A DNA stretch of 64,000 nucleotides from an uncultured Bacteroidota bacterium (lineage in GTDB: Bacteria; Bacteroidota; Bacteroidia; Flavobacteriales; Flavobacteriaceae), in the NCBI GenBank assembly GCA_903842575.1, contig CAIMMM010000144.1, forward strand, positions 1-64,000. The letters run 5' to 3'. Made by a program: the position numbers and the translations under genes. The notes below the pieces were generated by a model, which was given only the letters and a program-made list of their open reading frames with translations, made no database searches and was not told the origin of the DNA. Position 1 is the first letter of the stretch; every line of letters starts with the position of its first letter. This document shows, one piece after another, positions 19,669 through 28,096 of the stretch.

Positions 19669-20586
19669 ATGCTTAGCAGAAAAAACAAACTTCTCGTAAT
19701 GAAAATTATCAGTTTGTTTTCTGTAGTTCGAGGTTATAATATTCCCGTAATTGTGTTGGCACAATATCTTTCCTCTATTTTTATTTTGGCTCCCGAGAAA
19801 AGAGCGCTATGGGTATTACTCGATTTTAATTTATTTATTATTGTCCTCGTTTCCAGTTTAACTATTGCGTCGGGATACATTATTAATAATTTTTATGACA
19901 GCAAAAAGGATTTAATTAATCGTCCCAACAAATCAAAACTAGATAGATTGGTGAGTCAAAGGACAAAATTGAATGTATACTTTACTCTGAATTTTATTGT
20001 AGCAATACTTGCCTGTTTTGTTTCCTTGCGGGCGGTTTTATTTTTCTCGACTTATATTTTCCTAATTTGGTTTTATTCTCATAAACTAAAAAAAATAGTA
20101 TTAATTGGGAATCTTACCGCTTCTTTTCTTGCAGTACTCCCGTTTTTTGCCATTTTATTGTATTATAAAAATTTGTATCCTCAAATTTTTGCGCACGCTA
20201 CTTTCCTTTTTCTCTTGCTTCTCATTCGAGAAATGATTAAGGATTTGGAAAACATTAAAGGAGACATTGCCAATGATTATCAAACCATTCCAGTAATTTT
20301 TGGCGAAATTTTTTCTAAAAAAATAATTACCTTTTTAACCATTTCAACCATAATTCCAGTGTATTTTCTTGTGGATATATACGAAGTGGGCTATATGGAT
20401 ATTTATTTTTACATTAGTTTAATAGTGCTTATATTTTTTCTTTCTTTACTATGGAAATCCTATGATAAATTGTCCTATTTAAAACTTCATAATATCCTTA
20501 AATTTCTTGTAGTTTCGGGTGTTTTTTGCATCGTCCTTATTAATCCCGAAGTGCTCATTCATGGAAAAATATTGTTAAAATTATAA
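19669..20586 (+). CDS. UbiA-family prenyltransferase, geranylgeranylglycerol-phosphate geranylgeranyltransferase-like
   Basis: Integral membrane prenyltransferase with 305 residues and about eight or nine hydrophobic segments. The two UbiA Asp-rich motifs are present: NNFYDSKKD (about residues 75-83) and KDLENIKGD (about 190-198). Members with this appearance in Flavobacteriia are annotated as geranylgeranylglycerol-phosphate geranylgeranyltransferase, the enzyme adding the second prenyl chain in archaeal ether lipids. Its place 55 bases after the mevalonate kinase gene ties it to isoprenoid supply. A menaquinone or heme O prenyltransferase role is possible; the substrate is not certain. Confidence 0.75.
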   Translation: MLSRKNKLLVMKIISLFSVVRGYNIPVIVLAQYLSSIFILAPEKRALWVLLDFNLFIIVLVSSLTIASGYIINNFYDSKKDLINRPNKSKLDRLVSQRTKLNVYFTLNFIVAILACFVSLRAVLFFSTYIFLIWFYSHKLKKIVLIGNLTASFLAVLPFFAILLYYKNLYPQIFAHATFLFLLLLIREMIKDLENIKGDIANDYQTIPVIFGEIFSKKIITFLTISTIIPVYFLVDIYEVGYMDIYFYISLIVLIFFLSLLWKSYDKLSYLKLHNILKFLVVSGVFCIVLINPEVLIHGKILLKL

Positions 20587-20661
20587 GCTGCTTTTCATTT
20601 TATTGAAATAATAACAGCCCATTATCAATTATCCATTGTCAATTATCAGTTCAAGAAACGC

Positions 20662-20669
20662 TATCTTTG
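20662..20669 (+). promoter_or_regulatory. -7 element of the pseudouridine synthase gene
   Basis: TATCTTTG 18 bases before the ATG. The direct repeat TCAATTATC occurs twice just upstream. A TTG at 20636-20638 is 23 bases away, at the long end for a -33 element. Confidence 0.55.
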
Positions 20670-20687
20670 CCAAAATTTTAGAATATT

Positions 20688-21608
20688 ATGAATAATAAGG
20701 AAGGCAATAATAAACGAAGTGGCTCAAGACCAAACAGTTCTAGACCTAGTTCGAATAAGCCAAAACCTGCCATGGCAAAACGTGCGCAAGGTCCGAAAAA
20801 AGAAAAACCAACTCGAACAAGCGGGAAAAAAATTGAAGCTGCAACTACCGATAAAGTAGAAAAAAAACCAAATCAAGCGCCAAAAAGACCAAAAGTGGCA
20901 GATGAAATTAGGTTGAATAAATACATTGCAAATTCTGGTGCTTGTTCTCGTCGTGATGCAGATATTTACATCCAATCGGGGAATGTGAAAGTAAACGGGA
21001 TTCCTGTTACTGAAATGGGATATATGGTAAAACCTGGCGATGTGGTTAACTTTGATGGGGCTACTTTGACACCAGAAAGGAAAGAATATATTTTGTTAAA
21101 CAAACCTAAAAACTTTACCACAGCATTGGACGAAGGGCAAGAATATCGTAACGTGTTAGAATTGGTAAAAGGGTCAACTACTGCAAAAATTGGGGCAGTT
21201 GGCAGAATGGACAAAAACACTACTGGCCTTTTGTTGTTTACCAATGACACCGATATGATTCGAAAGTTTACGTTACCGAATCAAAAATCTTCAAAAATTT
21301 ACCAAGTTTCATTGGATAAAAATTTGAAATTTGAAGATTTAGAAAAAATGAGCAAAGGTCTTGTTTTAGATGGCCACAGAGTACATATTGAAGAAGTTAC
21401 TTATATTGAAAACGAAGCTAAAAGTGAAATTGGTATAAAATTAAAATCGGCCAACGTAAAAGTTGTCCGTAATATTTTTGAGCATTTTAGTTATGATGTT
21501 TTGAGAATTGACCGTGTTGCATTTGCTGGTTTGACAAAGAAAAATTTACCTCGTGGCAATTGGCGTTTCTTAACAGAGCAAGAAATTATCAATTTGAAAA
21601 ACGTATAA
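20688..21608 (+). CDS. RsuA/RluB-family rRNA pseudouridine synthase
   Basis: Converts a uridine in rRNA to pseudouridine. A Lys/Pro/Ser-rich disordered N-terminus (1-72) is followed by an S4 RNA-binding domain (about 73-130, IRLNKYIANSGACSRRDAD) and the catalytic domain with Asp175 in GRMDKNTTGLL. This pattern fits RluB/RsuA-type enzymes; the basic tail is common in Bacteroidota members and may help bind RNA. The target position (23S U2605 for RluB) is inferred only. The gene has its own promoter and terminator. Confidence 0.88.
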   Translation: MNNKEGNNKRSGSRPNSSRPSSNKPKPAMAKRAQGPKKEKPTRTSGKKIEAATTDKVEKKPNQAPKRPKVADEIRLNKYIANSGACSRRDADIYIQSGNVKVNGIPVTEMGYMVKPGDVVNFDGATLTPERKEYILLNKPKNFTTALDEGQEYRNVLELVKGSTTAKIGAVGRMDKNTTGLLLFTNDTDMIRKFTLPNQKSSKIYQVSLDKNLKFEDLEKMSKGLVLDGHRVHIEEVTYIENEAKSEIGIKLKSANVKVVRNIFEHFSYDVLRIDRVAFAGLTKKNLPRGNWRFLTEQEIINLKNV

Positions 21609-21625
21609 AATAAATTAAACCATTG

Positions 21626-21658
21626 AAATCCCATTTGATATACCGAATGGGATTTTTC
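21626..21658 (+). terminator. intrinsic terminator after the pseudouridine synthase
   Basis: Stem AAATCCCATT/AATGGGATTT with a 10-base loop, followed by a short T-rich run (TTTTTCTATT). Confidence 0.75.
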
Positions 21659-21674
21659 TATTATAACACAAAAC

Positions 21675-22037
21675 ATGACACCCGAAAAAAATTTATCTAT
21701 TGCGCATCTTTGGTTTGAAGCATTTAACGCACACAACTTAGAAAAATTGTTGTCTCTTTATGATGATGATGCTCAGCACTATAGTCCAAAATTAAAAACA
21801 AGACTCCCAGAAACCAAAGGTTTTGTAACTGGCAAAGAAGCCTTGCGTTCTTGGTGGAAAGATTCCTTTGATCGATTACCAACCTTACATTATAAAGTAA
21901 CTTCGTTAACATCCAATTCCGACAGGGTTTTTATGGAATATATTAGAACCGTTGTAGAAGAGGAAGATATCCTAGTTGCCGAAATTCTAGAAATTAGAGA
22001 AGAAAAAATAATTGCTTCTCGCGTATATCATGGATAA
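21675..22037 (+). CDS. NTF2-like / SnoaL-type protein
   Basis: Small 120-residue cytoplasmic protein with the NTF2-like alpha-beta cone pattern: an N-terminal helix (WFEAFNAHNLEKLLSLYDDDAQHYS), an RSWWKDSFDRLPTLHYKV segment and closing strands. Such domains serve as hydrolases, isomerases or ligand carriers. No catalytic set is obvious, so no reaction is given. It follows a terminator with only 16 bases between, and may have a weak promoter of its own. Confidence 0.72.
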   Translation: MTPEKNLSIAHLWFEAFNAHNLEKLLSLYDDDAQHYSPKLKTRLPETKGFVTGKEALRSWWKDSFDRLPTLHYKVTSLTSNSDRVFMEYIRTVVEEEDILVAEILEIREEKIIASRVYHG

Positions 22038-22093
22038 ATTATTTTTTCATTAACAAACCAATTCAATAGTTTTACCAAATAAACCAATTAATT

Positions 22094-23860
22094 ATGAAAA
22101 AAACATTTGCTATTTTGACAATTATTTTAATGTCTTTGCTATTTATTAATTGTAAAAAAGAAAATAAATCACAAGATTTTTCAGCAATAACTAAAGGTTA
22201 TTTTGATAAAAAAAATGAGTTAGACCCATTGGGAGCAACACAATCTGGTCAAAATGAATATAACGATAAGTTTGTATATGACATGACCGATTCGTATCGC
22301 AAAAAGCAAGCTGACTTTTTTAATAAGTATGAAAAAGAATTAGCATCAGTCGATACCATGAAATTGTCAGCTGAAGAAAAAAATAGTTTCGACATCATTA
22401 AATGGGAAACTGGAATTGGGAAACAATTATTAAAACAAAACGCCAATTTAATGCCTTTCCAACAGTTTTGGGGAATGCATTTAACAATGGGACAATATGC
22501 TGGCGGGGCGAGTGGACAGCCTTTTAAAACTGAGAAAGATTATACGAACTTCCTAAAAAGATTGGATTTATATTCCGTTTGGGTGGACTCTGCTATAGTT
22601 TACATGAAAAAGGGAATTCAAAAAGGTATTATTTTACCAAAATCTTTGACCGAAAAAGTAATTCCGCAATTTGCCGATATGCCGACACCAAAAGTTGAAG
22701 ATAATTTATTCTATTCTTCCTTAAAATTAATGCCAAGTACATTCTCTGATGGTGTAAAGAAGGATTTAACAGCAAAATATACTGCGATGATTAACGACAA
22801 ATTAGTTCCGCAATATAAAAAAATGACCCGTTTCTTAAAAGAGGAATACCTTCCGGCTTCAAGAACAACAAGCGGAATTGGCAGTTTGCCAAATGGCAAA
22901 GAGTTATATGCCATTTATGTAAAACAATGGACCACTACTACTATGACTCCAGAAGAAATTCACAATCTTGGATTAAGCGAAGTAGCGCGTATCAAACAAG
23001 AAATGGAAAAAGTAAAAACGCAAGTGGGCTTTAAAGGAACTTTACGCGAATTTTTTGAAGACGTTAAAAACAAACCCGAATTAAAACCTTTCAAAAAACC
23101 GGAAGAGGTAATTGCCAATTTTGAAACCATTTATCAAAAGATAAAACCCAATGTAAACAAGCTTTTTGCATTGCAACCCAAAACAAAATTTGAAATTAGA
23201 AGGACAGAAGCATTTAGAGAAAAAACCTCAAGTGCCGAATACAATCAAGGAACTGCTGACGGAACAAGACCTGGTATTTTTTATGTGCCTATTCCAGATG
23301 TAGCCAATTATAATATCTATGGCGATGAAGATTTATTCCTTCACGAAGCTATTCCAGGACACCATTTTCAATTATCCTTACAACAAGAAAATGCAGCTTT
23401 ACCCAATTTTAGAAAATTTATTTGGTTTGGTGCTTATGGTGAAGGATGGGCAATGTACACCGAAAGTTTAGGAAAAGAATTGGGTTTATATACCGATCCT
23501 TATCAATATTTTGGGATGCTTGGCAACGAAATGCATCGTGCCGTTCGATTGGTTGTCGACACAGGTCTTCATTCAAAAGGATGGACAAGAGAACAAGCAA
23601 TCAAATATTCATTGGAAAATGAAGCAAAAAGCGAAGCAAGTATTATTTCCGAAATAGAACGGTATATGGCCATTCCAGGACAGGCCTTATCTTATAAAAT
23701 TGGCCAATTGAAAATCAGCCAATTGCGTAAAAAAGCCGAATCAAAAATGGGTGATAAATTTGATATCAAGATGTTTCATGAGAAAGTTCTTGAATCAGGA
23801 GTTATGCCTTTAGCATTATTAGAAAAGAAAATAAACGCTTGGATTGCAAGCAGCAAATAA
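22094..23860 (+). CDS. DUF885 family putative metallopeptidase, lipoprotein
   Basis: Exported lipoprotein of 588 residues: signal peptide and lipobox LLFINC, with the acylated Cys near residue 17. The DUF885 core contains a zinc-peptidase-like motif, H417-E418-AIPG-H423-H424, and a downstream Glu-rich helix (GEGWAMYTESLG) typical of the family. DUF885 members are predicted gluzincin-type peptidases, but few have been characterised. It lies alone between an NTF2-like gene and a convergent gene of unknown function. A role in periplasmic peptide breakdown is inferred. Confidence 0.83.
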   Translation: MKKTFAILTIILMSLLFINCKKENKSQDFSAITKGYFDKKNELDPLGATQSGQNEYNDKFVYDMTDSYRKKQADFFNKYEKELASVDTMKLSAEEKNSFDIIKWETGIGKQLLKQNANLMPFQQFWGMHLTMGQYAGGASGQPFKTEKDYTNFLKRLDLYSVWVDSAIVYMKKGIQKGIILPKSLTEKVIPQFADMPTPKVEDNLFYSSLKLMPSTFSDGVKKDLTAKYTAMINDKLVPQYKKMTRFLKEEYLPASRTTSGIGSLPNGKELYAIYVKQWTTTTMTPEEIHNLGLSEVARIKQEMEKVKTQVGFKGTLREFFEDVKNKPELKPFKKPEEVIANFETIYQKIKPNVNKLFALQPKTKFEIRRTEAFREKTSSAEYNQGTADGTRPGIFYVPIPDVANYNIYGDEDLFLHEAIPGHHFQLSLQQENAALPNFRKFIWFGAYGEGWAMYTESLGKELGLYTDPYQYFGMLGNEMHRAVRLVVDTGLHSKGWTREQAIKYSLENEAKSEASIISEIERYMAIPGQALSYKIGQLKISQLRKKAESKMGDKFDIKMFHEKVLESGVMPLALLEKKINAWIASSK

Positions 23861-23917
23861 AAATACCTCAAAATAAGGGATGCTTTTATGGAAATACCAA
23901 TGGAGATGCGCTAATAA

Positions 23918-24664
23918 TTATTGGCTTTTCATGTCAATTGGCTTGCCATTAACATCAAAATATTCATAACTGTATTTTAATTTTCCTTCTATTTCTTCAA
24001 TAATGACATGCATTTGATAGAAACCCTGATTCCATTCTACTATCAAATGGTACTCATAATCCCCTACTCCAAAGCTATTTGGCAAAGTGCTTGAATACGC
24101 TAATCTTCTTGTCATTAAAGGCAATGTGTTGATTTCGAAATTTTCATAGGTTCCAATTTCGGAATTATCAATGGTTGGATCATCTGAATTTCCAATCACC
24201 TTGCTTTTCTTTTTAATGTCTTTTGGATCGTTATAGATATCTTTCACTGAAAATATCACATCATGCAGGGAGCTTTTGCCCACATTGAATACATAAAAAC
24301 GAAGCTGATGGGAATACATGAGTTTATGTACTTTTTTACCTTTTTTAACGGTTTCTGTATCATCATCACTTCTACTCAAATCCGTATCTGTAATTTCAAC
24401 CACAGGAAAATTATGATCTAGAAATTTGACGTAACCAACTTGCCCTTCTGCATTTAATTGGGAATCAATAACCGAAATTTTCTTAATTACCTCTAAGTTT
24501 AATAAATCAATATTCTTTTTGGCAAGGTCTAATTCCATTTTGGCTTTCGATTCTCTAGCATTAGCATTAATATTCCCTTTATATAAAAATACAACTGAAA
24601 TACCAAGTAACAAAAAACCAAGTAGAGTCATAATAACTGTAACCATAAGCGCTTTCTTTTTCAT
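23918..24664 (-). CDS. unknown single-pass membrane protein
   Basis: Not recognised. The 248 residues start with a Lys-rich segment, one transmembrane helix (about 8-28), then a charged segment likely to form a coiled coil (about 35-70, ESKAKMELDLAKKNIDLLN). The rest is a beta-rich, probably periplasmic domain with GDYEYHLIVEWNQGFYQMHV near the end. There is no lipobox and no sorting domain. It is convergent with the DUF885 gene and followed upstream by tRNA-Leu on the same strand. Base composition is like that of its neighbours. Confidence 0.65.
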   Translation of the reverse strand: MKKKALMVTVIMTLLGFLLLGISVVFLYKGNINANARESKAKMELDLAKKNIDLLNLEVIKKISVIDSQLNAEGQVGYVKFLDHNFPVVEITDTDLSRSDDDTETVKKGKKVHKLMYSHQLRFYVFNVGKSSLHDVIFSVKDIYNDPKDIKKKSKVIGNSDDPTIDNSEIGTYENFEINTLPLMTRRLAYSSTLPNSFGVGDYEYHLIVEWNQGFYQMHVIIEEIEGKLKYSYEYFDVNGKPIDMKSQ

Positions 24665-24840
24665 TTAAAATTGTTTGGGAGTAGTAATAAGCATACTATT
24701 AGTTAATCCTAAATACATTAGTCCAAAGTAATGCTATTTTTAACAAGATTAAAAGAGCTATTTTTTGAACATGTGAACAAGTTTATTAACTAAAAAAAGA
24801 GAATATTTAAGGCAAAAAGAAAATGGTTGGGCAACTCTTA

Positions 24841-24883
24841 AAAAGAAAAAACGCAAATTCTTAATTTATTAAGGATTTGCGTT
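24841..24883 (-). terminator. terminator of tRNA-Leu
   Basis: Long hairpin with arms AAACGCAAAT and TTTGCGTTT; on the minus strand it is followed by TTTTTCTTTT. It lies 9 bases after the tRNA 3' end. Confidence 0.75.
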
Positions 24884-24891
24884 TCTAAAAG

Positions 24892-24973
24892 TGCGGGTAA
24901 TAGGACTCGAACCTACACGCCTTGCGGCACCAGATCCTAAGTCTGGCATGTCTACCAATTTCACCATACCCGC
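24892..24973 (-). tRNA. tRNA-Leu (anticodon TAG)
   Basis: On the minus strand the acceptor stem GCGGGTA/TACCCGC, anticodon arm CCAGA-CTTAGGA-TCTGG, a short variable arm and T arm with GGTTCGAGTCC fold as a leucine tRNA. The anticodon reads TAG, which decodes CTN leucine codons. The CCA end is not encoded. It occupies most of the 24665-25126 gap between protein genes; the remainder of that gap (24665-24840) holds no gene that I can support. Confidence 0.93.
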
Positions 24974-24986
24974 AAAATTGTGTGTG

Positions 24987-25016
24987 CAAATATAAAGATA
25001 ATTATGACCCATGCAA
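24987..25016 (-). promoter_or_regulatory. promoter of tRNA-Leu
   Basis: Minus-strand TTG (25014-25016), 19-base spacer and TATATTTG (24987-24994), ending 13 bases before the tRNA 5' end. A textbook Bacteroidota promoter. Confidence 0.8.
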
Positions 25017-25094
25017 AATTAATATTTATTTATTTTAAGAACTGGCGAAGCAATTATGAATTACGATTTATCGATTTTTTCTAACCCTTTTTTG

Positions 25095-25102
25095 TATTTT
25101 TG
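25095..25102 (+). promoter_or_regulatory. -7 element of the dipeptidase gene
   Basis: TATTTTTG 24 bases before the ATG. The -33 position holds only a T-rich run. Confidence 0.45.
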
Positions 25103-25126
25103 ACATTATTAATTATTTAACTATAC

Positions 25127-26515
25127 ATGGACAACATAAAAAATTACGTTCAAAACAATAAAGAACGATTCATCAACGAATTAATCGAATTGCTAAAAAT
25201 CCCTTCTGTAAGTGCCGACAGTGCTTATGCTCAAGATGTTATTGATACCGCTAGCGCCGTAAAAAACAGTTTAGAAAAAGCCGGTTGTGATTTTGTTGAA
25301 ATTTGCGAAACACCTGGTTACCCAATTGTTTATGGAGAACATATCATTGACAAAGATTTACCAACGGTTTTGGTTTACGGACATTATGATGTGCAGCCAC
25401 CAGATCCAATGGAACTTTGGACTTCTCCTCCTTTTGAACCCATAATTAAAGTTACCGATATTCACCCCGAAGGCGCCATCTTTGCCCGAGGTGCCTGTGA
25501 TGATAAAGGCCAAATGTATATGCATGTGAAAGCATTTGAATACATGATTGCTAATAATTGTCTGCCCTGCAATGTGAAATTCATGATTGAAGGGGAAGAA
25601 GAAGTGGGCTCCAAAAGCTTATGTTGGTTTGTGGAACGCAACCAAGAGAAACTAAGTTGTGATGTAATTTTAATTTCCGATACGGGAATGATTTCCAACC
25701 AACAACCTTCTATAACTACTGGTTTGAGAGGACTTAGTTATGTTGAAGTAGAAGTTACAGGTCCCAACAGAGATTTGCATTCCGGATTATATGGCGGCGC
25801 AGTGGCAAATCCTATCAATATTTTAGCAAAAATGATTGCCTCACTTCATGATGAAAATAATCATGTTACCATTCCTGGTTTCTATGACAATGTGGAGGAA
25901 TTATCATTGGAAGAAAGAGCTGAAATGGCAAAAGCGCCATTTAAACTTGACGATTATAAAAAAGCATTAGCCCTAAATGATGTTTATGGCGAAAAAGGGT
26001 ATGTAACCAATGAAAGAAACTCCATCCGTCCAACATTAGATGTTAACGGCATTTGGGGTGGTTACACCGGCGAAGGTGCCAAAACTGTTATTGCCAGTAA
26101 AGCATCGGCCAAAATATCCATGCGCTTGGTTCCTAATCAAGACTGGGAAGCTATTACGGAATTATTCACCAACCATTTTATAAGTATTGCTCCGAGCGGT
26201 GTTACCGTAAAAGTAAAACCGCATCACGGCGGACAAGGTTATGTAACCCCTATAGACAGTATTGGTTACAAAGCAGCGAATATGGCCTACACCGAAACGT
26301 TTGGAATTCCAGCAATTCCGGTGCGTTCCGGCGGAAGTATTCCTATAGTAGCTTTGTTTGAAAAAGAATTAAAAAGCAAAACAATCCTCATGGGATTTGG
26401 TTTGGATAGTGACGCCATTCACTCGCCAAACGAACATTTTGGAATTTTCAATTACTTAAAAGGAATTGAAACGATTCCGTTGTTTTATAAATATTTTGTG
26501 GAACTGAGCAAGTAA
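25127..26515 (+). CDS. M20-family dipeptidase
   Basis: Zinc-dependent dipeptidase of the M20/M25/M40 group, 462 residues, cytoplasmic (no signal peptide). Metal ligands and catalytic residues are visible: His86 and Asp88 in VYGHYDVQPPDP, the bridging Asp in RGACDDKGQ (about 125), Glu157-159 in EGEEEVGS, and the late His in DAIHSPNEHFG. The lid/dimerisation domain lies at about 195-345. It likely hydrolyses small peptides such as carnosine-type dipeptides. It has its own promoter and shares a bidirectional terminator with the convergent MmcQ/YjbR gene. Confidence 0.92.
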   Translation: MDNIKNYVQNNKERFINELIELLKIPSVSADSAYAQDVIDTASAVKNSLEKAGCDFVEICETPGYPIVYGEHIIDKDLPTVLVYGHYDVQPPDPMELWTSPPFEPIIKVTDIHPEGAIFARGACDDKGQMYMHVKAFEYMIANNCLPCNVKFMIEGEEEVGSKSLCWFVERNQEKLSCDVILISDTGMISNQQPSITTGLRGLSYVEVEVTGPNRDLHSGLYGGAVANPINILAKMIASLHDENNHVTIPGFYDNVEELSLEERAEMAKAPFKLDDYKKALALNDVYGEKGYVTNERNSIRPTLDVNGIWGGYTGEGAKTVIASKASAKISMRLVPNQDWEAITELFTNHFISIAPSGVTVKVKPHHGGQGYVTPIDSIGYKAANMAYTETFGIPAIPVRSGGSIPIVALFEKELKSKTILMGFGLDSDAIHSPNEHFGIFNYLKGIETIPLFYKYFVELSK

Positions 26516-26540
26516 TTTTTAGAACACAATTATCAATAAC

Positions 26541-26566
26541 AAAAGGAAGCTAATCGGCTTCCTTTT
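26541..26566. terminator. bidirectional terminator, dipeptidase / MmcQ
   Basis: Stem AAAAGGAAGC/GCTTCCTTTT around a 6-base loop. It overlaps the stop codon of the minus-strand gene (26550-26552). Confidence 0.8.
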
Positions 26567-26921
26567 CCATTTCTAACTGAGCTCTTTTAGTCAAGCTTTT
26601 GAATATTAAATCATAGGAATGGTTTATTAATTCAAATATCATCTTGTCGGAAACATCGCTATTGCAATCAATGGTATTCCAATGAATTTTACTCATGTGA
26701 TAGCCCGGATTTATGGCTTCAAATTCTTCTCGAAGTGTGGATGCTTTTTCAGGATCGCATTTTAAATTGAGGGATGGCGTTCCTTTTTCCCATTCTTTAA
26801 TGGAAGTCAGGCAAAACATTTTTGCCCCTACTTTAAGAACCAAAGTATCCTCGTCAAAAGGAAAATGTTCGGTAACCCCTTTTTTTGAAAGGCAATATTC
26901 ATGAAATTGTTGAATATTCAT
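26550..26921 (-). CDS. MmcQ/YjbR family protein
   Basis: Small 123-residue protein with the CyaY-like fold of the MmcQ/YjbR family, sometimes described as DNA-binding. Family text includes KGVTEHFPFDEDTLVLKVGAKMF, LNLKCDPE and PGYHMSKIHWNTI. Function is not known. It is the last gene of a minus-strand run, 5 bases after the GNAT gene, and its stop lies inside the terminator hairpin. Confidence 0.85.
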   Translation of the reverse strand: MNIQQFHEYCLSKKGVTEHFPFDEDTLVLKVGAKMFCLTSIKEWEKGTPSLNLKCDPEKASTLREEFEAINPGYHMSKIHWNTIDCNSDVSDKMIFELINHSYDLIFKSLTKRAQLEMEKEAD

Positions 26922-26926
26922 CCGTT

Positions 26927-27328
26927 TTATTTTATTACTTTCTCCATCATTTTTTCTGGATGTGCCAACGCGGTAAACCCAAATTTTTCATATAAAAAAT
27001 GAGCGTCAGACGTGGCCAACCGCCATATTTTAACTTGTTGCAATTGCGGCTCAGCCATCATCGCATCAATTAGAATGGATGAATATCCTTTCCCTTGGTG
27101 TTTTTCATCAATAAAAACATCCATTAGATACGCAAAAACCACATAATCCGTTACGACGCGAGCAAATCCAATTTGTTTTTCGTCCAAATAAATCCCAAAA
27201 CAAAACGAAGCATCAATAGTGATTTGCACCTCTTCAATAGTTCGTGCAGCAGCCCAATAAATATCCTTCAAGAAATTTTGAATAAACAAAACGTCAAGTT
27301 TGGATTTATCTGTTGAAACGGTTATCAT
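26927..27328 (-). CDS. GNAT family N-acetyltransferase
   Basis: 133-residue acetyl-CoA-dependent acetyltransferase. Motif A is visible as VFIDEKHQGKGYSSILIDAMM (acetyl-CoA pyrophosphate loop KGYSS), followed by LATSDAHFLYEKFGF, the typical motif B region. The substrate is unknown. The start overlaps the end of the cyclase gene by 4 bases (ATGA), indicating translational coupling. Confidence 0.88.
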   Translation of the reverse strand: MITVSTDKSKLDVLFIQNFLKDIYWAAARTIEEVQITIDASFCFGIYLDEKQIGFARVVTDYVVFAYLMDVFIDEKHQGKGYSSILIDAMMAEPQLQQVKIWRLATSDAHFLYEKFGFTALAHPEKMMEKVIK

Positions 27329-28086
27329 AGTTGGTACAAAATCGGTTTACTTGGAGAAGCATCATTTTCAAACGAAGCAATTTGCAGATTCAAAATATAA
27401 CTCCCATCGTTTACCTCATCGTTTACAAAAATCATTTCGGTAATCGTGCAATATAACCGTGCATCGTCATTTAATTCATTGACGTCTTTCACATTCCAAA
27501 AAGCTTTGTGTGCCAACAATTTTCCCTCGTCTTCTTCCCTGTCCACGCTTGGCAAATCTATTAGCAAATGTTGGATTCCGATTTCCCGTATGAATGTTGC
27601 GGCATCTTCAGCCAAATAAGGCGGGTTGGTTTTGGAATAATTTTTATGCCTTTTTGATTCTAAATTGGGCAGTGTTCTGATGATGATAGCCTCCGTGGTT
27701 TTCCCTTTTAGATTTTCTTCTATTTGCCGTTTTGTGATAATCAAATCACCCTTTATTTTTTCAGGTTCAATGGAAATCAATTCTGCAGTAAAGAAAAATT
27801 GTATCAAACATTGATTAATACTATAAAATTCTTTGGTAATGTGACCTAAACACTCCGTATGTGTTCCATGCCCGTGAGGATTAAAGAAAATGTTATTGAA
27901 ATTAGTTGAGCCCCCTTTTTTCACGCTTCCAATCCAATCGCCAAAAACGACGGGTTCTATTGCTGGTTTTTCAATGTACCACGCGATTGGGTTATCATCG
28001 GTGTTGGATAAAGGAATGGAAATATCAATGGGTTTTGATAAGTCGATTTGAAAATCTTGATTTTTATATGATAGTGTAGTTTTCAA
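27325..28086 (-). CDS. cyclase family protein (kynurenine formamidase-like)
   Basis: Metal-dependent hydrolase-like protein of the cyclase family, 253 residues. The HxGTHxE-type metal motif appears as HGHGTHTECLGH (about residues 72-83), with a later LLIDLPSVDREEDEG segment. The family includes kynurenine formamidases and isatin hydrolases. The canonical first His-x-Gly-Thr-His-x-Asp is here Glu (HTE), so the exact substrate is open. It lies between hemW and GNAT with tight spacing. Confidence 0.8.
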   Translation of the reverse strand: MKTTLSYKNQDFQIDLSKPIDISIPLSNTDDNPIAWYIEKPAIEPVVFGDWIGSVKKGGSTNFNNIFFNPHGHGTHTECLGHITKEFYSINQCLIQFFFTAELISIEPEKIKGDLIITKRQIEENLKGKTTEAIIIRTLPNLESKRHKNYSKTNPPYLAEDAATFIREIGIQHLLIDLPSVDREEDEGKLLAHKAFWNVKDVNELNDDARLYCTITEMIFVNDEVNDGSYILNLQIASFENDASPSKPILYQL

Positions 28087-28096
28087 TGAGATGATT

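Noticed and set aside
20620-20660. possible hairpin or riboswitch upstream of the pseudouridine synthase
   Set aside because: The TCAATTATC repeats are direct, not inverted, and no known riboswitch core is recognised.
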